From positions 1 through 22,926 of the IMG/VR virus record IMGVR_UViG_3300047666_000782: 22,926 nucleotides of DNA; one strand, 5' to 3'. A program made the position numbers and the translations under genes. The notes beneath the pieces are model-generated. The model worked only from the letters and a program-made list of their open reading frames with translations. It was not told the origin of the DNA and ran no database searches. Shown piece after piece: positions 1 to 7,223 of this stretch (position 1 is the stretch's first letter; every line of letters begins with the position of its first letter). The stretch is from a virus.

Positions 1-639
1 GACAAAGGACGGGAGCCCTCCTCAGTTGGGTCAGCGTCTTTACGACAAGCACACGGGGAGGAACTGCCAGATCGGGCTGGCGCAGCAAGTGCAAATAGCA
101 CCGCAGAACTGGCTTACTCCCAGAGCCAGCGACACGGGGCGTGGGGAGGACAACGCGACCTTCACAAAGCGGATGGGGGACAGATCAGAGAATGTTTATC
201 AAAGCCTCCCATCACAAGTGAGAGCGAGGGAACAGAACTGGCCGACTCCCAGAGCAAACAAGACAACCTCCGAGGAGCCAGCGTCGTGGTTAGCGCGGCA
301 GAAAGCCGGGAAGGTAGCAACGCCGCCACTGGGTCTTGCAGCGAAAATGGGAACGCCAGACTTTCGACAGTGGCCGACTCCATCAGCGCACGAAGCAAGG
401 CTGGGATATCAGGACAGAAGCGATCCAACCAAGAAGGGCACTCAGGAATCACTAACAACAGTTGTGGTGAACAGGGCGGGGGGCAGGGCGGAATGTGCTG
501 GGCACCTGAACCCAACGTGGGTCGAGTGGTTGATGGGTGTGCCAACCGGGTGGACAGAATTAGGCTCCTGGGGAACGGAGTAGTGCCGCAGACAGCGGCT
601 AAAGCCTGGACGGTCCTAGATAGCGAAATGGCAAAATAA
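1..639 (+). CDS. Overlapping -1 frame, methyltransferase-like C-terminus with motif-X-like end
   Basis: A second frame over the same DNA is open from base 1 to the stop at 637-639. Its last ~50 residues include EPNVGRVVDGCANRVDR and IRLLGNGVVPQTAAKAW. These resemble the C-terminal motif X region of cytosine methyltransferases and the linker before it in phage members. Earlier segments (ELADSQSKQ, TVADSISAR) also look like variable linkers of the family. Either the ancestral gene ran through this frame, or the gene ends here after a -1 shift from the other frame, or one frame is a fortuitous shadow. I see no canonical slippery heptamer near 545-575. Which frame is translated cannot be decided without the upstream half. 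Confidence 0.4.
   Translation, partial: DKGREPSSVGSASLRQAHGEELPDRAGAASANSTAELAYSQSQRHGAWGGQRDLHKADGGQIRECLSKPPITSESEGTELADSQSKQDNLRGASVVVSAAESREGSNAATGSCSENGNARLSTVADSISARSKAGISGQKRSNQEGHSGITNNSCGEQGGGQGGMCWAPEPNVGRVVDGCANRVDRIRLLGNGVVPQTAAKAWTVLDSEMAK
2..583 (+). CDS. Phage DNA methyltransferase, C-terminal part (5' end outside the window)
   Basis: The frame is open from the left edge, so the catalytic N-terminus lies outside the window. What remains is a low-complexity tail with three spaced WPTP-like modules (NWLTPRASD, NWPTPRANK, QWPTPSAHE). It ends in HLNPTWVEWLMGVPTGWTEL, a C-terminal signature I associate with phage DNA (cytosine) methyltransferases; the family assignment is from memory of such proteins. 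The protein would methylate phage or host DNA, typically to evade restriction. The frame stops at 581-583, before a motif-X-like LGNGVVPQ segment that lies in the -1 frame just downstream. Codon and dinucleotide use (many CTG, CAG, GCAG) differs from the structural genes, which suggests a separate origin. Target base and specificity cannot be told. Confidence 0.62.
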   Translation, partial: TKDGSPPQLGQRLYDKHTGRNCQIGLAQQVQIAPQNWLTPRASDTGRGEDNATFTKRMGDRSENVYQSLPSQVRAREQNWPTPRANKTTSEEPASWLARQKAGKVATPPLGLAAKMGTPDFRQWPTPSAHEARLGYQDRSDPTKKGTQESLTTVVVNRAGGRAECAGHLNPTWVEWLMGVPTGWTELGSWGTE

Positions 640-662
640 CGAATATTTATTTTTATTTGTAC

Positions 663-690
663 TTGTATAGTCCGACTATAGGTGTATGAT
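663..690 (+). promoter_or_regulatory. Sigma70-like promoter with palindromic operator in the spacer
   Basis: TTGTAT (663-668), a 16-base spacer and TATGAT (685-690) form a credible promoter for the gene at 723. The spacer region holds TATAGT-CCG-ACTATA (666-680), a perfect 6-bp inverted repeat with a 3-base centre overlapping the -35 box, as expected for a repressor site. Its sequence differs from the AATAC-N5-GTATT operators on the right side of the window, so a different regulator is likely. Confidence 0.55.
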
Positions 691-722
691 TCACACATGG
701 CATACAGAAAAGGGCTAAAAAG

Positions 723-956
723 ATGATAAAAAGTGATATTTTCCAAGTAATACAGGTCGGCAGCGAATTAACGATCGAACACGCTCAGACTGAAACCATA
801 GAAACGGGCCTAGTGGTCCGCGCCGATAATACTGTCTCTGGATATGATGAACACACTATTACCGTGGAGTGTAAATCGGGTAGGTATTTCATCCGCCAAG
901 CTGATTGTGTCTGTCTGATGGTCGGCGATTTTTATTCATCCTTAATATTGTACTAA
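723..956 (+). CDS. Small protein of unknown function (77 aa)
   Basis: I do not recognise this protein. It is acidic and beta-rich by appearance, with no signal peptide, membrane segment or cysteine cluster. It is the first gene after the operator-bearing promoter at 663-690, with a weak purine-rich ribosome site (AAAAGGG) about nine bases before ATG. The residues TIEHAQTETIETGLVV could form paired strands as in small OB- or SH3-like folds, but this is only an impression. It is probably expressed together with the two small genes that follow. Confidence 0.6.
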   Translation: MIKSDIFQVIQVGSELTIEHAQTETIETGLVVRADNTVSGYDEHTITVECKSGRYFIRQADCVCLMVGDFYSSLILY

Positions 957-993
957 ACCAACCGGCCCCACGGGGCATAATCGAGGCGTCAAT

Positions 994-1413
994 ATGAAAA
1001 CTGAAAGCCAGATAAGCGATTGTATCGTTAAGCTAGTGGATTCTAACGAGGACCCGACCACATGGGCCGAAATACGGGACGAGGTTACTCGGTTTGGATT
1101 TAGAGAAACAAAAACGAGAAACTGGCTATTCGTCAGGGGTGCGCTACAGCTAGCGATCAATAATGGCGCAGTAAAGCGGACGGACCATTTTAATAACGAA
1201 TGTTATAAATCCGTTGCGAATGCTGTCAGGAAAGACCTAGACCAGTTAACTAAGGAATACAACGCATGGGGAGCAGAAAACGGCTTTCTCGGCGAGGATT
1301 TAAAGTCCGCGGACGAGATGGAATTAACCTATCCCGATATGACTCTGGAGCAAAAATTGTGGATTTCCGAGTTTATCGACGATTGGCACACGGAATGTGA
1401 GCGTGAATATTAA
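994..1413 (+). CDS. Unknown phage protein with possible winged-helix N-terminus (139 aa)
   Basis: A clean ORF starts at ATG 994 with GAGG about eight bases upstream. Residues ~20-65 (TWAEIRDEVTRFGF ... ALQLAINNGAVKRTD) have the helix spacing and GAVKR wing-like turn of a winged helix, which would make it a DNA-binding or replication-accessory protein. This is an inference from pattern, not a recognised family. The C-terminal half is acidic and helical. Its stop overlaps the start of the 50-residue gene at 1413 (TAATG), indicating translational coupling. A short GC-rich hairpin (965-976) precedes it. Confidence 0.6.
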   Translation: MKTESQISDCIVKLVDSNEDPTTWAEIRDEVTRFGFRETKTRNWLFVRGALQLAINNGAVKRTDHFNNECYKSVANAVRKDLDQLTKEYNAWGAENGFLGEDLKSADEMELTYPDMTLEQKLWISEFIDDWHTECEREY

Positions 1414-1565
1414 TGCACCCAAACCAAGTACAAATAGATCGAGCCTACAAAAAGAAACAGCGCGAGGAGGGTATAGTCCCCGTTCAGGTAATGGTTCCGC
1501 GCGATAAAGTCGACCTATTAAAAGCCCTCGCGGCTCGGTGGCGCAAAAAACACGCCCAACCCTAG
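1413..1565 (+). CDS. Small basic protein, ribbon-helix-helix-like (50 aa)
   Basis: A 50-codon ORF starts at ATG 1413-1415, overlapping the upstream stop by one base (TAATG), and ends with TAG at 1563-1565. The N-terminus is basic (AYKKKQREEG). The segment VPVQVMVPRDKVDLLKALA has the alternating hydrophobic strand followed by a helix seen in Arc/MetJ-type ribbon-helix-helix DNA-binding proteins, and the end is basic (ARWRKKHAQP). It may be a small transcription regulator of this cluster. The gene is immediately followed by a strong hairpin, consistent with the end of a transcription unit. Confidence 0.5.
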   Translation: MHPNQVQIDRAYKKKQREEGIVPVQVMVPRDKVDLLKALAARWRKKHAQP

Positions 1566-1586
1566 TAACCGTATTAAAATAATTTA

Positions 1587-1615
1587 TATAGGCCCCTATG
1601 ATATAGGGGCCTATA
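1587..1615. terminator. Perfect 13-bp inverted repeat (terminator-like or regulatory hairpin)
   Basis: Arms of 13 bases (1587-1599 and 1603-1615, core TAGGCCCCTA) pair perfectly around a GAT loop. It sits between the small-gene cluster and the capsid operon, where a terminator is expected. There is no U-tract on either strand, so it is not a textbook intrinsic terminator. It could be factor-assisted, an mRNA stability element, or a dyad protein site. Confidence 0.5.
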
Positions 1616-1722
1616 GCATTCCTGCGCGTCAAATTTTCAGCCAGTAATTAAACTCCGCCCCTAATTTTTGAAACCAAAAATAGAGACAATCGGACCCAGA
1701 GTATTACTACCGAGCGCGAGAA

Positions 1723-3792
1723 ATGGCGAAGTTTTACACGATAAACTCGATGGGCCCAGTCCCCGAAATATGGATCTATGGGGACATAGGGGAATCGTGG
1801 CACGAAGAAACGACCAGCGCCGCCAATTTTGTAAGCGAAATAAACGCGATTGAAGCCCAAGAAATTACCGTCCGTATAAATTCGGTCGGCGGATCCGTTC
1901 CGGACGCCCTGGCAATATATAACGCAATAAAAAGACATCCCGCCCAAGTAACCGCCGCGATCGATGGGGTCGCTATGTCGTCCGCCTCACTAATCGCAAT
2001 GGCGGGCGATTCGGTCCAAATGGCAGAAAATGCGGTCCTAATGATACACGCGCCCTGGATGGTAGTCGCCGGCAATAGTTCAGAGCTCCGGGAACACGCG
2101 GACCACCTCGACCTATGGGCGTCGGCTATGGCGACTACATACTCGAGACAGTCGGGGAAAAGTGTAGACGACGTAATGGCAATTTTGACAGACGGAAAAG
2201 ATCACTATTATACAGCGGCCGAAGCGCTCGACGAGGGGTTTATCGATGGTATCGCCGAGTCTATAGCGATCGCCGCGTCCGCCAGGATATCCCCCGAAGC
2301 GCTCGCCAGATTTCAACCGAAAACCGTTATCGCCTCGCCGGAAAAATCGCCGGGGCCGACGGCCACTATTAAAGAAATTAATTTTAACGCGATCGAAAAT
2401 TCGCAATCGGAGACAGATACTATGGAAAATAAAACGGACGTATCGGCAGACGCCGAAAAAATCGAAAGAGAGCAAGCCGCGAAAAAAATCGCCGCTAGCG
2501 CCCTGGCGGACGACGCAGCGCGCCGCGAAGATATCCGCGCGCAGTTTAAACCGTTCGCAAGCCGCGAAGGAATGGACGATCTACAGGCCAAGCTCGAAAA
2601 CGATACAAATATCTCCGCGGCCCAAGCCGGCCAGCAAATACTCGAGGTTTTGGGTAAAGAGATTAAGCCGGTCGCGGGATCTATCCGCGTCACAGACAGC
2701 GACGGCGCCGAGCGTTTTAAAGCCGACGCCGTTAACGCTATCCTGGTTAAAGCCGGACTCGCCGACGCGGAAACTCGCCAGGCGAATAAGGGATCCCCGT
2801 TTAACGGTTTCCGTTTATTGGATTTCGCTAAAGCGTCCCTCGACCGTAACGGTATCAGCCACACCGGATCCGATACTATGGGCGTGGTCGGCGTAGCGTT
2901 TACGAGCTCGACTAGCGATTTCCCTATCCTACTCGAGTCGGTAATGCACAAAGTTTTACAAGACGCCTACGCCACCGCGGCCGATACCTGGTCGCGTTTT
3001 TGCTCGATTGGCAGCGTTTCAGATTTCCGCGCGCATAACCGCTACAGAAACGGATCGCTCGGGACTCTCGACACGCTAAACGAGCTCGGCGAGTTTAAAA
3101 ACAAGACAATCCCCGACGGGGAAAAGGGCAGCATTACAGCCGGGACCCGCGGTAACATTATTAACGTATCGCGCCAGATGATAATCGACGACGACCTGGG
3201 CGCTTTCCTTTCCCTGGCGGCCCAGCTCGGCCGCGCCGGACGTCGTACCATCGAAACCGCAGTATATGCACTACTGGCCGAAAACGCGGGCCTCGGCCCT
3301 ACCATGTCGGACGGTAATACATTGTTCCACGCTACGCACGGAAACATCGGCACGGGTGCGGGCCTTTCGGTTTCGTCCCTGGATGCGGATCGCGTTTTGA
3401 TGGGCTCACAGACAGACGTTAGCGGTAACGACTTTTTAGACCTAACGCCCGACGTTTTGCTAGTACCTCTCGGCCTAGGCGGCGCGGCGCGATCTATTAA
3501 TAATCAGGAATACGACGACGATTCTAATAAGAATCAGCGAAAGCCTAATATGGTTCGCGGTCTATTTTCCGACGTCGTGGATACGCCGCGAATGACCGGA
3601 ACACGGCGTTACGTTTTCGCCAGCGCGCAGACCGCGCCGGTTATCGAGGTCGCATTTTTAGACGGTAATCAGGAGCCATTTATCGAACAGCAAGCCGGTT
3701 TTACCGTAGACGGCACACAGTATAAAGCGCGCCTCGATTTCGGCGTAGCGGCGATAGATCACCGCGGAGCGACTACCAACGCCGGAGCGTAA
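1723..3792 (+). CDS. Head maturation protease / major capsid protein fusion (689 aa)
   Basis: Residues ~1-190 are a ClpP/crotonase-like prohead protease: the oxyanion-loop segment INSVGGSVPDALAIYNAI, the nucleophile motif DGVAMSSAS (probable Ser86 in G-x-A-x-S) and the catalytic histidine in MIHAPW (His109). A charged, Ala-rich linker (~205-310) resembles a scaffold/delta domain. From about residue 365 to the end it is a Mu gpT-like major capsid domain (IPDGEKGSI, NTLFHATHGN, DVLLVPLGL). Such fusions are known in phages with Mu- or lambda-like heads: the protease cleaves scaffold during head maturation and releases the coat subunit. ATG 1723 follows a weak GCGAG site. It is the first gene of the head-tail operon. 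Confidence 0.9.
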   Translation: MAKFYTINSMGPVPEIWIYGDIGESWHEETTSAANFVSEINAIEAQEITVRINSVGGSVPDALAIYNAIKRHPAQVTAAIDGVAMSSASLIAMAGDSVQMAENAVLMIHAPWMVVAGNSSELREHADHLDLWASAMATTYSRQSGKSVDDVMAILTDGKDHYYTAAEALDEGFIDGIAESIAIAASARISPEALARFQPKTVIASPEKSPGPTATIKEINFNAIENSQSETDTMENKTDVSADAEKIEREQAAKKIAASALADDAARREDIRAQFKPFASREGMDDLQAKLENDTNISAAQAGQQILEVLGKEIKPVAGSIRVTDSDGAERFKADAVNAILVKAGLADAETRQANKGSPFNGFRLLDFAKASLDRNGISHTGSDTMGVVGVAFTSSTSDFPILLESVMHKVLQDAYATAADTWSRFCSIGSVSDFRAHNRYRNGSLGTLDTLNELGEFKNKTIPDGEKGSITAGTRGNIINVSRQMIIDDDLGAFLSLAAQLGRAGRRTIETAVYALLAENAGLGPTMSDGNTLFHATHGNIGTGAGLSVSSLDADRVLMGSQTDVSGNDFLDLTPDVLLVPLGLGGAARSINNQEYDDDSNKNQRKPNMVRGLFSDVVDTPRMTGTRRYVFASAQTAPVIEVAFLDGNQEPFIEQQAGFTVDGTQYKARLDFGVAAIDHRGATTNAGA

Positions 3793-3815
3793 GCCCCGGA
3801 GATATAAACCATTCC

Positions 3816-3835
3816 CCCGGCCGAAATTGGCCGGG
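3816..3835 (+). terminator. GC-rich hairpin after the capsid gene
   Basis: CCCGGCC (3816-3822), a six-base loop and GGCCGGG (3829-3835) form a 7-bp perfect stem in the 68-base gap between the capsid and decoration genes. There is no U-tract, so it more likely stabilises the highly expressed capsid message or attenuates read-through than terminates fully. Confidence 0.45.
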
Positions 3836-3860
3836 TAGTTAATACAAAAAGGGGCCTATT

Positions 3861-4223
3861 ATGGCGAGTAATTATGTACAGGACGGACAGGTTATCGACT
3901 ACCTGGCGGGCGGCACGATCACATCTAACCAGGTCGTGGCTATTGGTAACGTGCTAGGCGTGGCGTTAACTAATATCGCAAGCGGTAAAACCGGCAGCGT
4001 CGCGTTATCGGGCGTTTTTACAGTCCCTAAAGTCACCGCGGCAGTAATCGCACAGGGCGACGCGCTAACGTGGGACGCCTCCGCGGCGAAGTTTGACGAC
4101 AAGGCGGCGACCCCGGCGACCGGCGATATTACCGGCGCGGCGGCGGTAGCATTCGAGGCGGGGACCTCGAGCATGACGACCTTAAAAGTTAGATTTACGG
4201 GCGTCCCCGGCACACTGACATAA
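3861..4223 (+). CDS. DUF2190-like capsid decoration protein (120 aa)
   Basis: The start MASNYVQDGQVIDY, the VVAIGNVLGVALTNIASG segment and the GVFTVPK turn match DUF2190 (RecA/RadA-recombinase-labelled) proteins, small beta-rich phage proteins that occupy the decoration/stabilisation slot next to the major capsid gene, like lambda gpD. An AGGGG ribosome site lies about eight bases before ATG. It acts on the outside of the expanded head. The assignment rests on sequence pattern and position; structure-level proof is not available here. Confidence 0.8.
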   Translation: MASNYVQDGQVIDYLAGGTITSNQVVAIGNVLGVALTNIASGKTGSVALSGVFTVPKVTAAVIAQGDALTWDASAAKFDDKAATPATGDITGAAAVAFEAGTSSMTTLKVRFTGVPGTLT

Positions 4224-4224
4224 G

Positions 4225-4539
4225 GTGTCGATATTTTCGGATAGGATGATTTTCGCCGATACGGCGATCTATTCTCGGTTAGCCGAAGTAGCCACCTATA
4301 CGAATACCAGTACCTCGGCGGTTTCGGTTTGCTCGATTGTCGTAGACCGAAACCTCTCGAAATACGGCGACGAGCTCGAGGTCGCCGGAAAAACGGCAGT
4401 AGTGAGCGTGAGGGCGGCCCAGGTGGCAGAGATTCCACGACGAAAGGACTTATTTACGATAACGGCGACCTCCGAGGTTTTTGTCGTCGATACAGTAATA
4501 CAGTCCGACGGCGACGAGCACAGGTGTTTAGTCGCGTGA
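4225..4539 (+). CDS. Head-tail joining protein, lambda FII-like (104 aa)
   Basis: The length, the opening MSIFSDRMIFADTAIYSRLA and a beta-rich body ending in ...VIQSDGDEHRCLVA fit the gpFII/Gifsy-2-like head-tail joining family, which sits at the neck between portal/W ring and tail. The frame starts with GTG 4225, two bases after the decoration stop; ATG 4246 is an alternative start. The stop TGA overlaps the GTG of the next gene. Position between decoration and Z-like genes matches the lambda order D-E-FI-FII-Z-U-V. Confidence 0.6.
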   Translation: MSIFSDRMIFADTAIYSRLAEVATYTNTSTSAVSVCSIVVDRNLSKYGDELEVAGKTAVVSVRAAQVAEIPRRKDLFTITATSEVFVVDTVIQSDGDEHRCLVA

Positions 4540-5168
4540 TTAGTTACGGCGTAAAGGTCGACGAGGAATCCCTGGCGGATTCGATCGAGCTATTTAAATT
4601 CGTCGGCGGGAATATCGATCGAGCGATCCAGGTAGCGATTAATAAAACCGTGCCCCAGGCAAAAACGAAAGCGGCGAAGGAGATCAGTACACTTTATAAC
4701 TTAAAGTCGTCCTATGTAAAAAGTAAATTAAACGTGAGAAAAGCGAATCGGAATTTACTATCCGGCGCGCTCTGGGCGGCCTCGAGGGGGACTTTATTAA
4801 GCCGATTCGAGTACGGGGCGAAAACGTCCCTAGTTTCCGGCCTGGTTACTCCCGACGTGCCTATAAGGGTTAAGGTAAAAAAACAAAAAGGCGGAATTAG
4901 AACAGTATCGGGGAACAACGCGACGTATGGTAAACCGTTTCTATTTCGCTTAAAAAACGCCAGGGCCGGCGGAATGTCCTACGGTATCGGCGGGTGGCGA
5001 AAAACGCCAGGGCCCAGGGGCGGACGCATAGAGGCATTCTATAGCCAGTCGGTATCCCAAATTTTTGAGAGAGTTAAAGACGAAGTTACGCCGGAAATAA
5101 CAGAGATTTACCAGAAACAGATCGGGCTAGCCATGAATTATCTATTACGTAAACAGTACCCGAGTTAA
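4536..5168 (+). CDS. Minor tail protein Z-like (210 aa)
   Basis: The protein is basic and helical at first (IDRAIQVAINKTVPQAKTKA, YNLKSSYVKSKLNVRKA), then carries the conserved middle and C-terminal portion of the minor tail protein Z family (GKPFLFRLKNARAGG, PGPRGGRIEAFYSQSVSQIF, LLRKQYPS). Lambda gpZ helps complete the tail so that it can join the head. I chose GTG 4536 because it overlaps the upstream TGA (GTGA) and has AGGTG nine bases before it. The open frame extends further upstream in a region already coding in another frame. GTG 4524 is a second possibility. Confidence 0.72.
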   Translation: MISYGVKVDEESLADSIELFKFVGGNIDRAIQVAINKTVPQAKTKAAKEISTLYNLKSSYVKSKLNVRKANRNLLSGALWAASRGTLLSRFEYGAKTSLVSGLVTPDVPIRVKVKKQKGGIRTVSGNNATYGKPFLFRLKNARAGGMSYGIGGWRKTPGPRGGRIEAFYSQSVSQIFERVKDEVTPEITEIYQKQIGLAMNYLLRKQYPS

Positions 5169-5171
5169 TTC

Positions 5172-5594
5172 GTGCCGGTATCGATCAGACAGCAGTTAAA
5201 AACAAATTTAGCGACCGCGCTCGGGGGCGAGTGGGGACTACCAGCGCCAACGGACGAGAGGGATCTACCGTTTACGTCCCTGGATAACGGATCCGAGACA
5301 GCCTCGGCCGCGTTCGACTCGATGTTTTGCGAGATAACGCTAACAGTCGCGCGGGCAGCGGTAGCGACAAGTCCGACGGCCTCGGTTTTAAATGCGGAGG
5401 CCGAGGCGCTACAAGCGGCGATCCATATCGAGTTATGCGGGGCGAGCGTAGATCAGACATTCGGCGACCTGGCGGACGAGGTTACATACCTCGGCGGTGG
5501 GACCGCGGTAGAGATGGGTAAATTTATATGGGGACTAGCGGAGTTTTCGGTTAAGTATCACCACGTCCGCGGCGATCCGTACACGATTGAATAA
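5172..5594 (+). CDS. Tail terminator, lambda U-like (140 aa)
   Basis: A 140-residue protein placed exactly between the Z-like and major tail genes, the slot of the tail terminator gpU that caps the tail tube and joins it to the head. The N-terminus (SIRQQLKTNLATAL) is helical, and the end (FSVKYHHVRGDPYTIE) has the GDP-turn strand common in such terminators. It starts with GTG 5172, three bases after the Z stop and without a clear Shine-Dalgarno site, so it is probably translated by coupling. The assignment relies more on gene order than on sequence. Confidence 0.55.
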   Translation: MPVSIRQQLKTNLATALGGEWGLPAPTDERDLPFTSLDNGSETASAAFDSMFCEITLTVARAAVATSPTASVLNAEAEALQAAIHIELCGASVDQTFGDLADEVTYLGGGTAVEMGKFIWGLAEFSVKYHHVRGDPYTIE

Positions 5595-5608
5595 CGAGGA
5601 GTATTAAA

Positions 5609-6598
5609 ATGGGTAAGCAATTATTACGTTACGAGGCCGGGCAAACGGCGGCGCCTTTTCAGGCATTGTCCGACCTGGGCGCGGCTACCGCGTTCCAGGC
5701 GACCTTTTCCCCCGTAAGCGACGCGACGGGATCCCAGGCGGTAGTCGCGCCCTACGGTTTACAGACCGGCGGAGTGATTACGCCCCACGCTACAAACGAC
5801 ACCGTTAATATAGCGGCGGCGAGTTTACTAATGGCGGGGGCCTCCGGGGCCTCGGCTAGCGGCGTGGTTAGTGTATCCGCCGGCACGGTAACAATTAGCC
5901 GAGGCGCGTCTACCGATACGCACCGGATAACGTCGATTACTGTTAACGCCTCCGGCGCGTTAACGGCCGTCCCTGGCGTAGATCATACGACTTTCGTAGA
6001 GACACGCGGCGCCACCGGTGGCCCGCCTTTTATTCCCGTGGGATCCGTTGAAATAGGCCAGGTCCGGGTTATGTCAGTTACGGCCGCAGTCGTAACCGCC
6101 GCGGAAATTTTCGCGGTGGCGGGCACACACACCGAGCTAGCCGATAATCCCGGTTTTACTCTGGATCGTGCAAAGGGTGTGGTTACTTTTTTCGCAGCGC
6201 TCCCGCTAATACACACGGGCAGCCTACCTAAAGCGGTCTACATGAAGGGCGCCACGCCAATTTTTGCAAAAATCCAAAACGCCGACGCGTGGAGCGCAGC
6301 GACCGAAACCAACAGCGTAAGCTCACAGGATACCTACGACGGCGCGGTGGGTGAAACCTCGACCTCGTTAACACAAGCGAGTTTTACGGCGATCGTGTCC
6401 GACGGTATTTCCGAGGGATTTATGCAAAAAGTCGGCCAGAAATTATGGTTCGAGTATCGACCCGACGAGGATAAGCTACTCCCCAAGCAATACACACAGG
6501 GGAAATTCGCGGCGGTCGTTTCTAACCCGGCCAGCGGATCAAAAATCGCCACCGCGACAATTAGCGCCGAGTTTAAAACCACCGACGTTATAGCGTAA
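5609..6598 (+). CDS. Major tail tube protein (329 aa)
   Basis: A strong GAGGAG site eight bases before ATG 5609 suits a highly expressed gene. The protein is beta-rich, Ala/Gly/Thr-rich and low in Cys, as tail tube subunits are. The opening GKQLLRYEAGQTAAPF and the distal EIFAVAGTHTEL segment lie in the slot of lambda gpV, just before tail chaperones G/GT. It should polymerise around the tape measure to form the non-contractile tube. Its stop overlaps the following ATG (TAATG), so chaperone expression is coupled. Confidence 0.78.
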   Translation: MGKQLLRYEAGQTAAPFQALSDLGAATAFQATFSPVSDATGSQAVVAPYGLQTGGVITPHATNDTVNIAAASLLMAGASGASASGVVSVSAGTVTISRGASTDTHRITSITVNASGALTAVPGVDHTTFVETRGATGGPPFIPVGSVEIGQVRVMSVTAAVVTAAEIFAVAGTHTELADNPGFTLDRAKGVVTFFAALPLIHTGSLPKAVYMKGATPIFAKIQNADAWSAATETNSVSSQDTYDGAVGETSTSLTQASFTAIVSDGISEGFMQKVGQKLWFEYRPDEDKLLPKQYTQGKFAAVVSNPASGSKIATATISAEFKTTDVIA

Positions 6599-7062
6599 TG
6601 GCGTCGCCTCTACAGGAGGCGCGTTTCCACTATCGGGAGGAGGCCGTCGCGTGTCCAGAGTTGGACGGGTGGGGTTATTTCCCGGAGGGCGAGCCCGCAG
6701 TGTGGACGGTACGCCAGGTAACGACCGCCGAAATATATCGCGCGGCAAGCGCCCCGGATCGCGCCGAGAAACTATCGACGTTACTCTCGGCGATTTCCTA
6801 TGGCAATCTCGAAACCCAGGAGCAAATGCTCGAGGCGGTGGGACTGGCGGAGGAGGACGTCCCGGCAGAGGTCCGTAAAAAAATCGCGCTATTGTGTATC
6901 GCGTCCGTTTCGCCGGCCGTGGGGGACGAGAATCGACTTAAAATCGTGGAGCTATCGACGACACATCCGGCCACGTTTATAAAGTTATCGAATGTAATCG
7001 ACCGTTTAACCTCGATGGGCGCCGAATTGGGAAAGTCGCCGCCCTCTGGAAAGATCCCCTAA
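6598..7062 (+). CDS. Tail assembly chaperone G-like (154 aa)
   Basis: Shares one base with the major tail stop (TAATG). The protein is helical and acidic (SAISYGNLETQEQMLEAVGL, PAEVRKKIALLC). It lies between the tail tube and tape measure, exactly where lambda gpG sits. Lambda gpG and its frameshift product gpGT coat the tape measure and recruit tube subunits; they are not in the virion. The zero-frame protein ends at TAA 7060-7062, nine codons past a slippery heptamer that allows the longer G-T form. Confidence 0.8.
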   Translation: MASPLQEARFHYREEAVACPELDGWGYFPEGEPAVWTVRQVTTAEIYRAASAPDRAEKLSTLLSAISYGNLETQEQMLEAVGLAEEDVPAEVRKKIALLCIASVSPAVGDENRLKIVELSTTHPATFIKLSNVIDRLTSMGAELGKSPPSGKIP

Positions 7063-7220
7063 TAAGGGCGGCGGTCGCATTATGCGCGACGCGCGGGCGT
7101 TTTCTGTTTGAAGTCCGCCCCGATATTTTTCCGGAGGGATATCTAACAGAAACAGAGATCGGATTATGGTCGGAATTTTACGCCGAGCGAAACGCCCAGG
7201 CCGAGAAAAAAGCAGACTAA
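6598..7220 (+). CDS. Tail assembly chaperone G-T, -1 frameshift product (207 aa)
   Basis: After AAG 7033-7035 a -1 slip makes the ribosome read GTC at 7035-7037 and continue to TAA 7218-7220. This adds 61 residues after the first 146: VAALWKDPLIRAAVALCA ... TETEIGLWSEFYAERNAQ and a basic end. The added part is well formed, uses the codon style of its neighbours and fills the otherwise empty 7063-7220 interval. It ends three bases before the tape measure ATG. By analogy with lambda T, this domain should contact tail tube subunits. Confidence 0.82.
7029..7035 (+). promoter_or_regulatory. Programmed -1 ribosomal frameshift site GGGAAAG
   Basis: The heptamer G-GGA-AAG is in the correct phase (gene codons GGA 7030-7032, AAG 7033-7035) for tandem slippage to GGG/AAA. 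It is the same heptamer as the lambda G/GT site. The in-phase continuation in the -1 frame is open for 61 codons to just before the tape measure gene. Confidence 0.88.
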
Positions 7221-7223
7221 AAA

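Noticed and set aside
162-746. Long minus-strand ORF opposite the methyltransferase
   Set aside because: It runs through the promoter region and antisense to motif-bearing frames, with no family-like motif of its own; a shadow.
1668-1707. Promoter directly before the capsid gene
   Set aside because: TTGAAA and TATTAC are present but about 28 bases apart, outside the workable range.
2313-2951. 212-codon minus-strand ORF within the protease/capsid gene
   Set aside because: Antisense shadow of an Ala-rich, GC-rich gene; its Ser/Ala-rich sequence has no recognisable motif and no ribosome site was evident.
4329-4535. Upstream extension of the Z-like frame
   Set aside because: It overlaps the FII-like gene completely and reads as arginine-rich shadow sequence; the GTGA overlap at 4536 is a better start.
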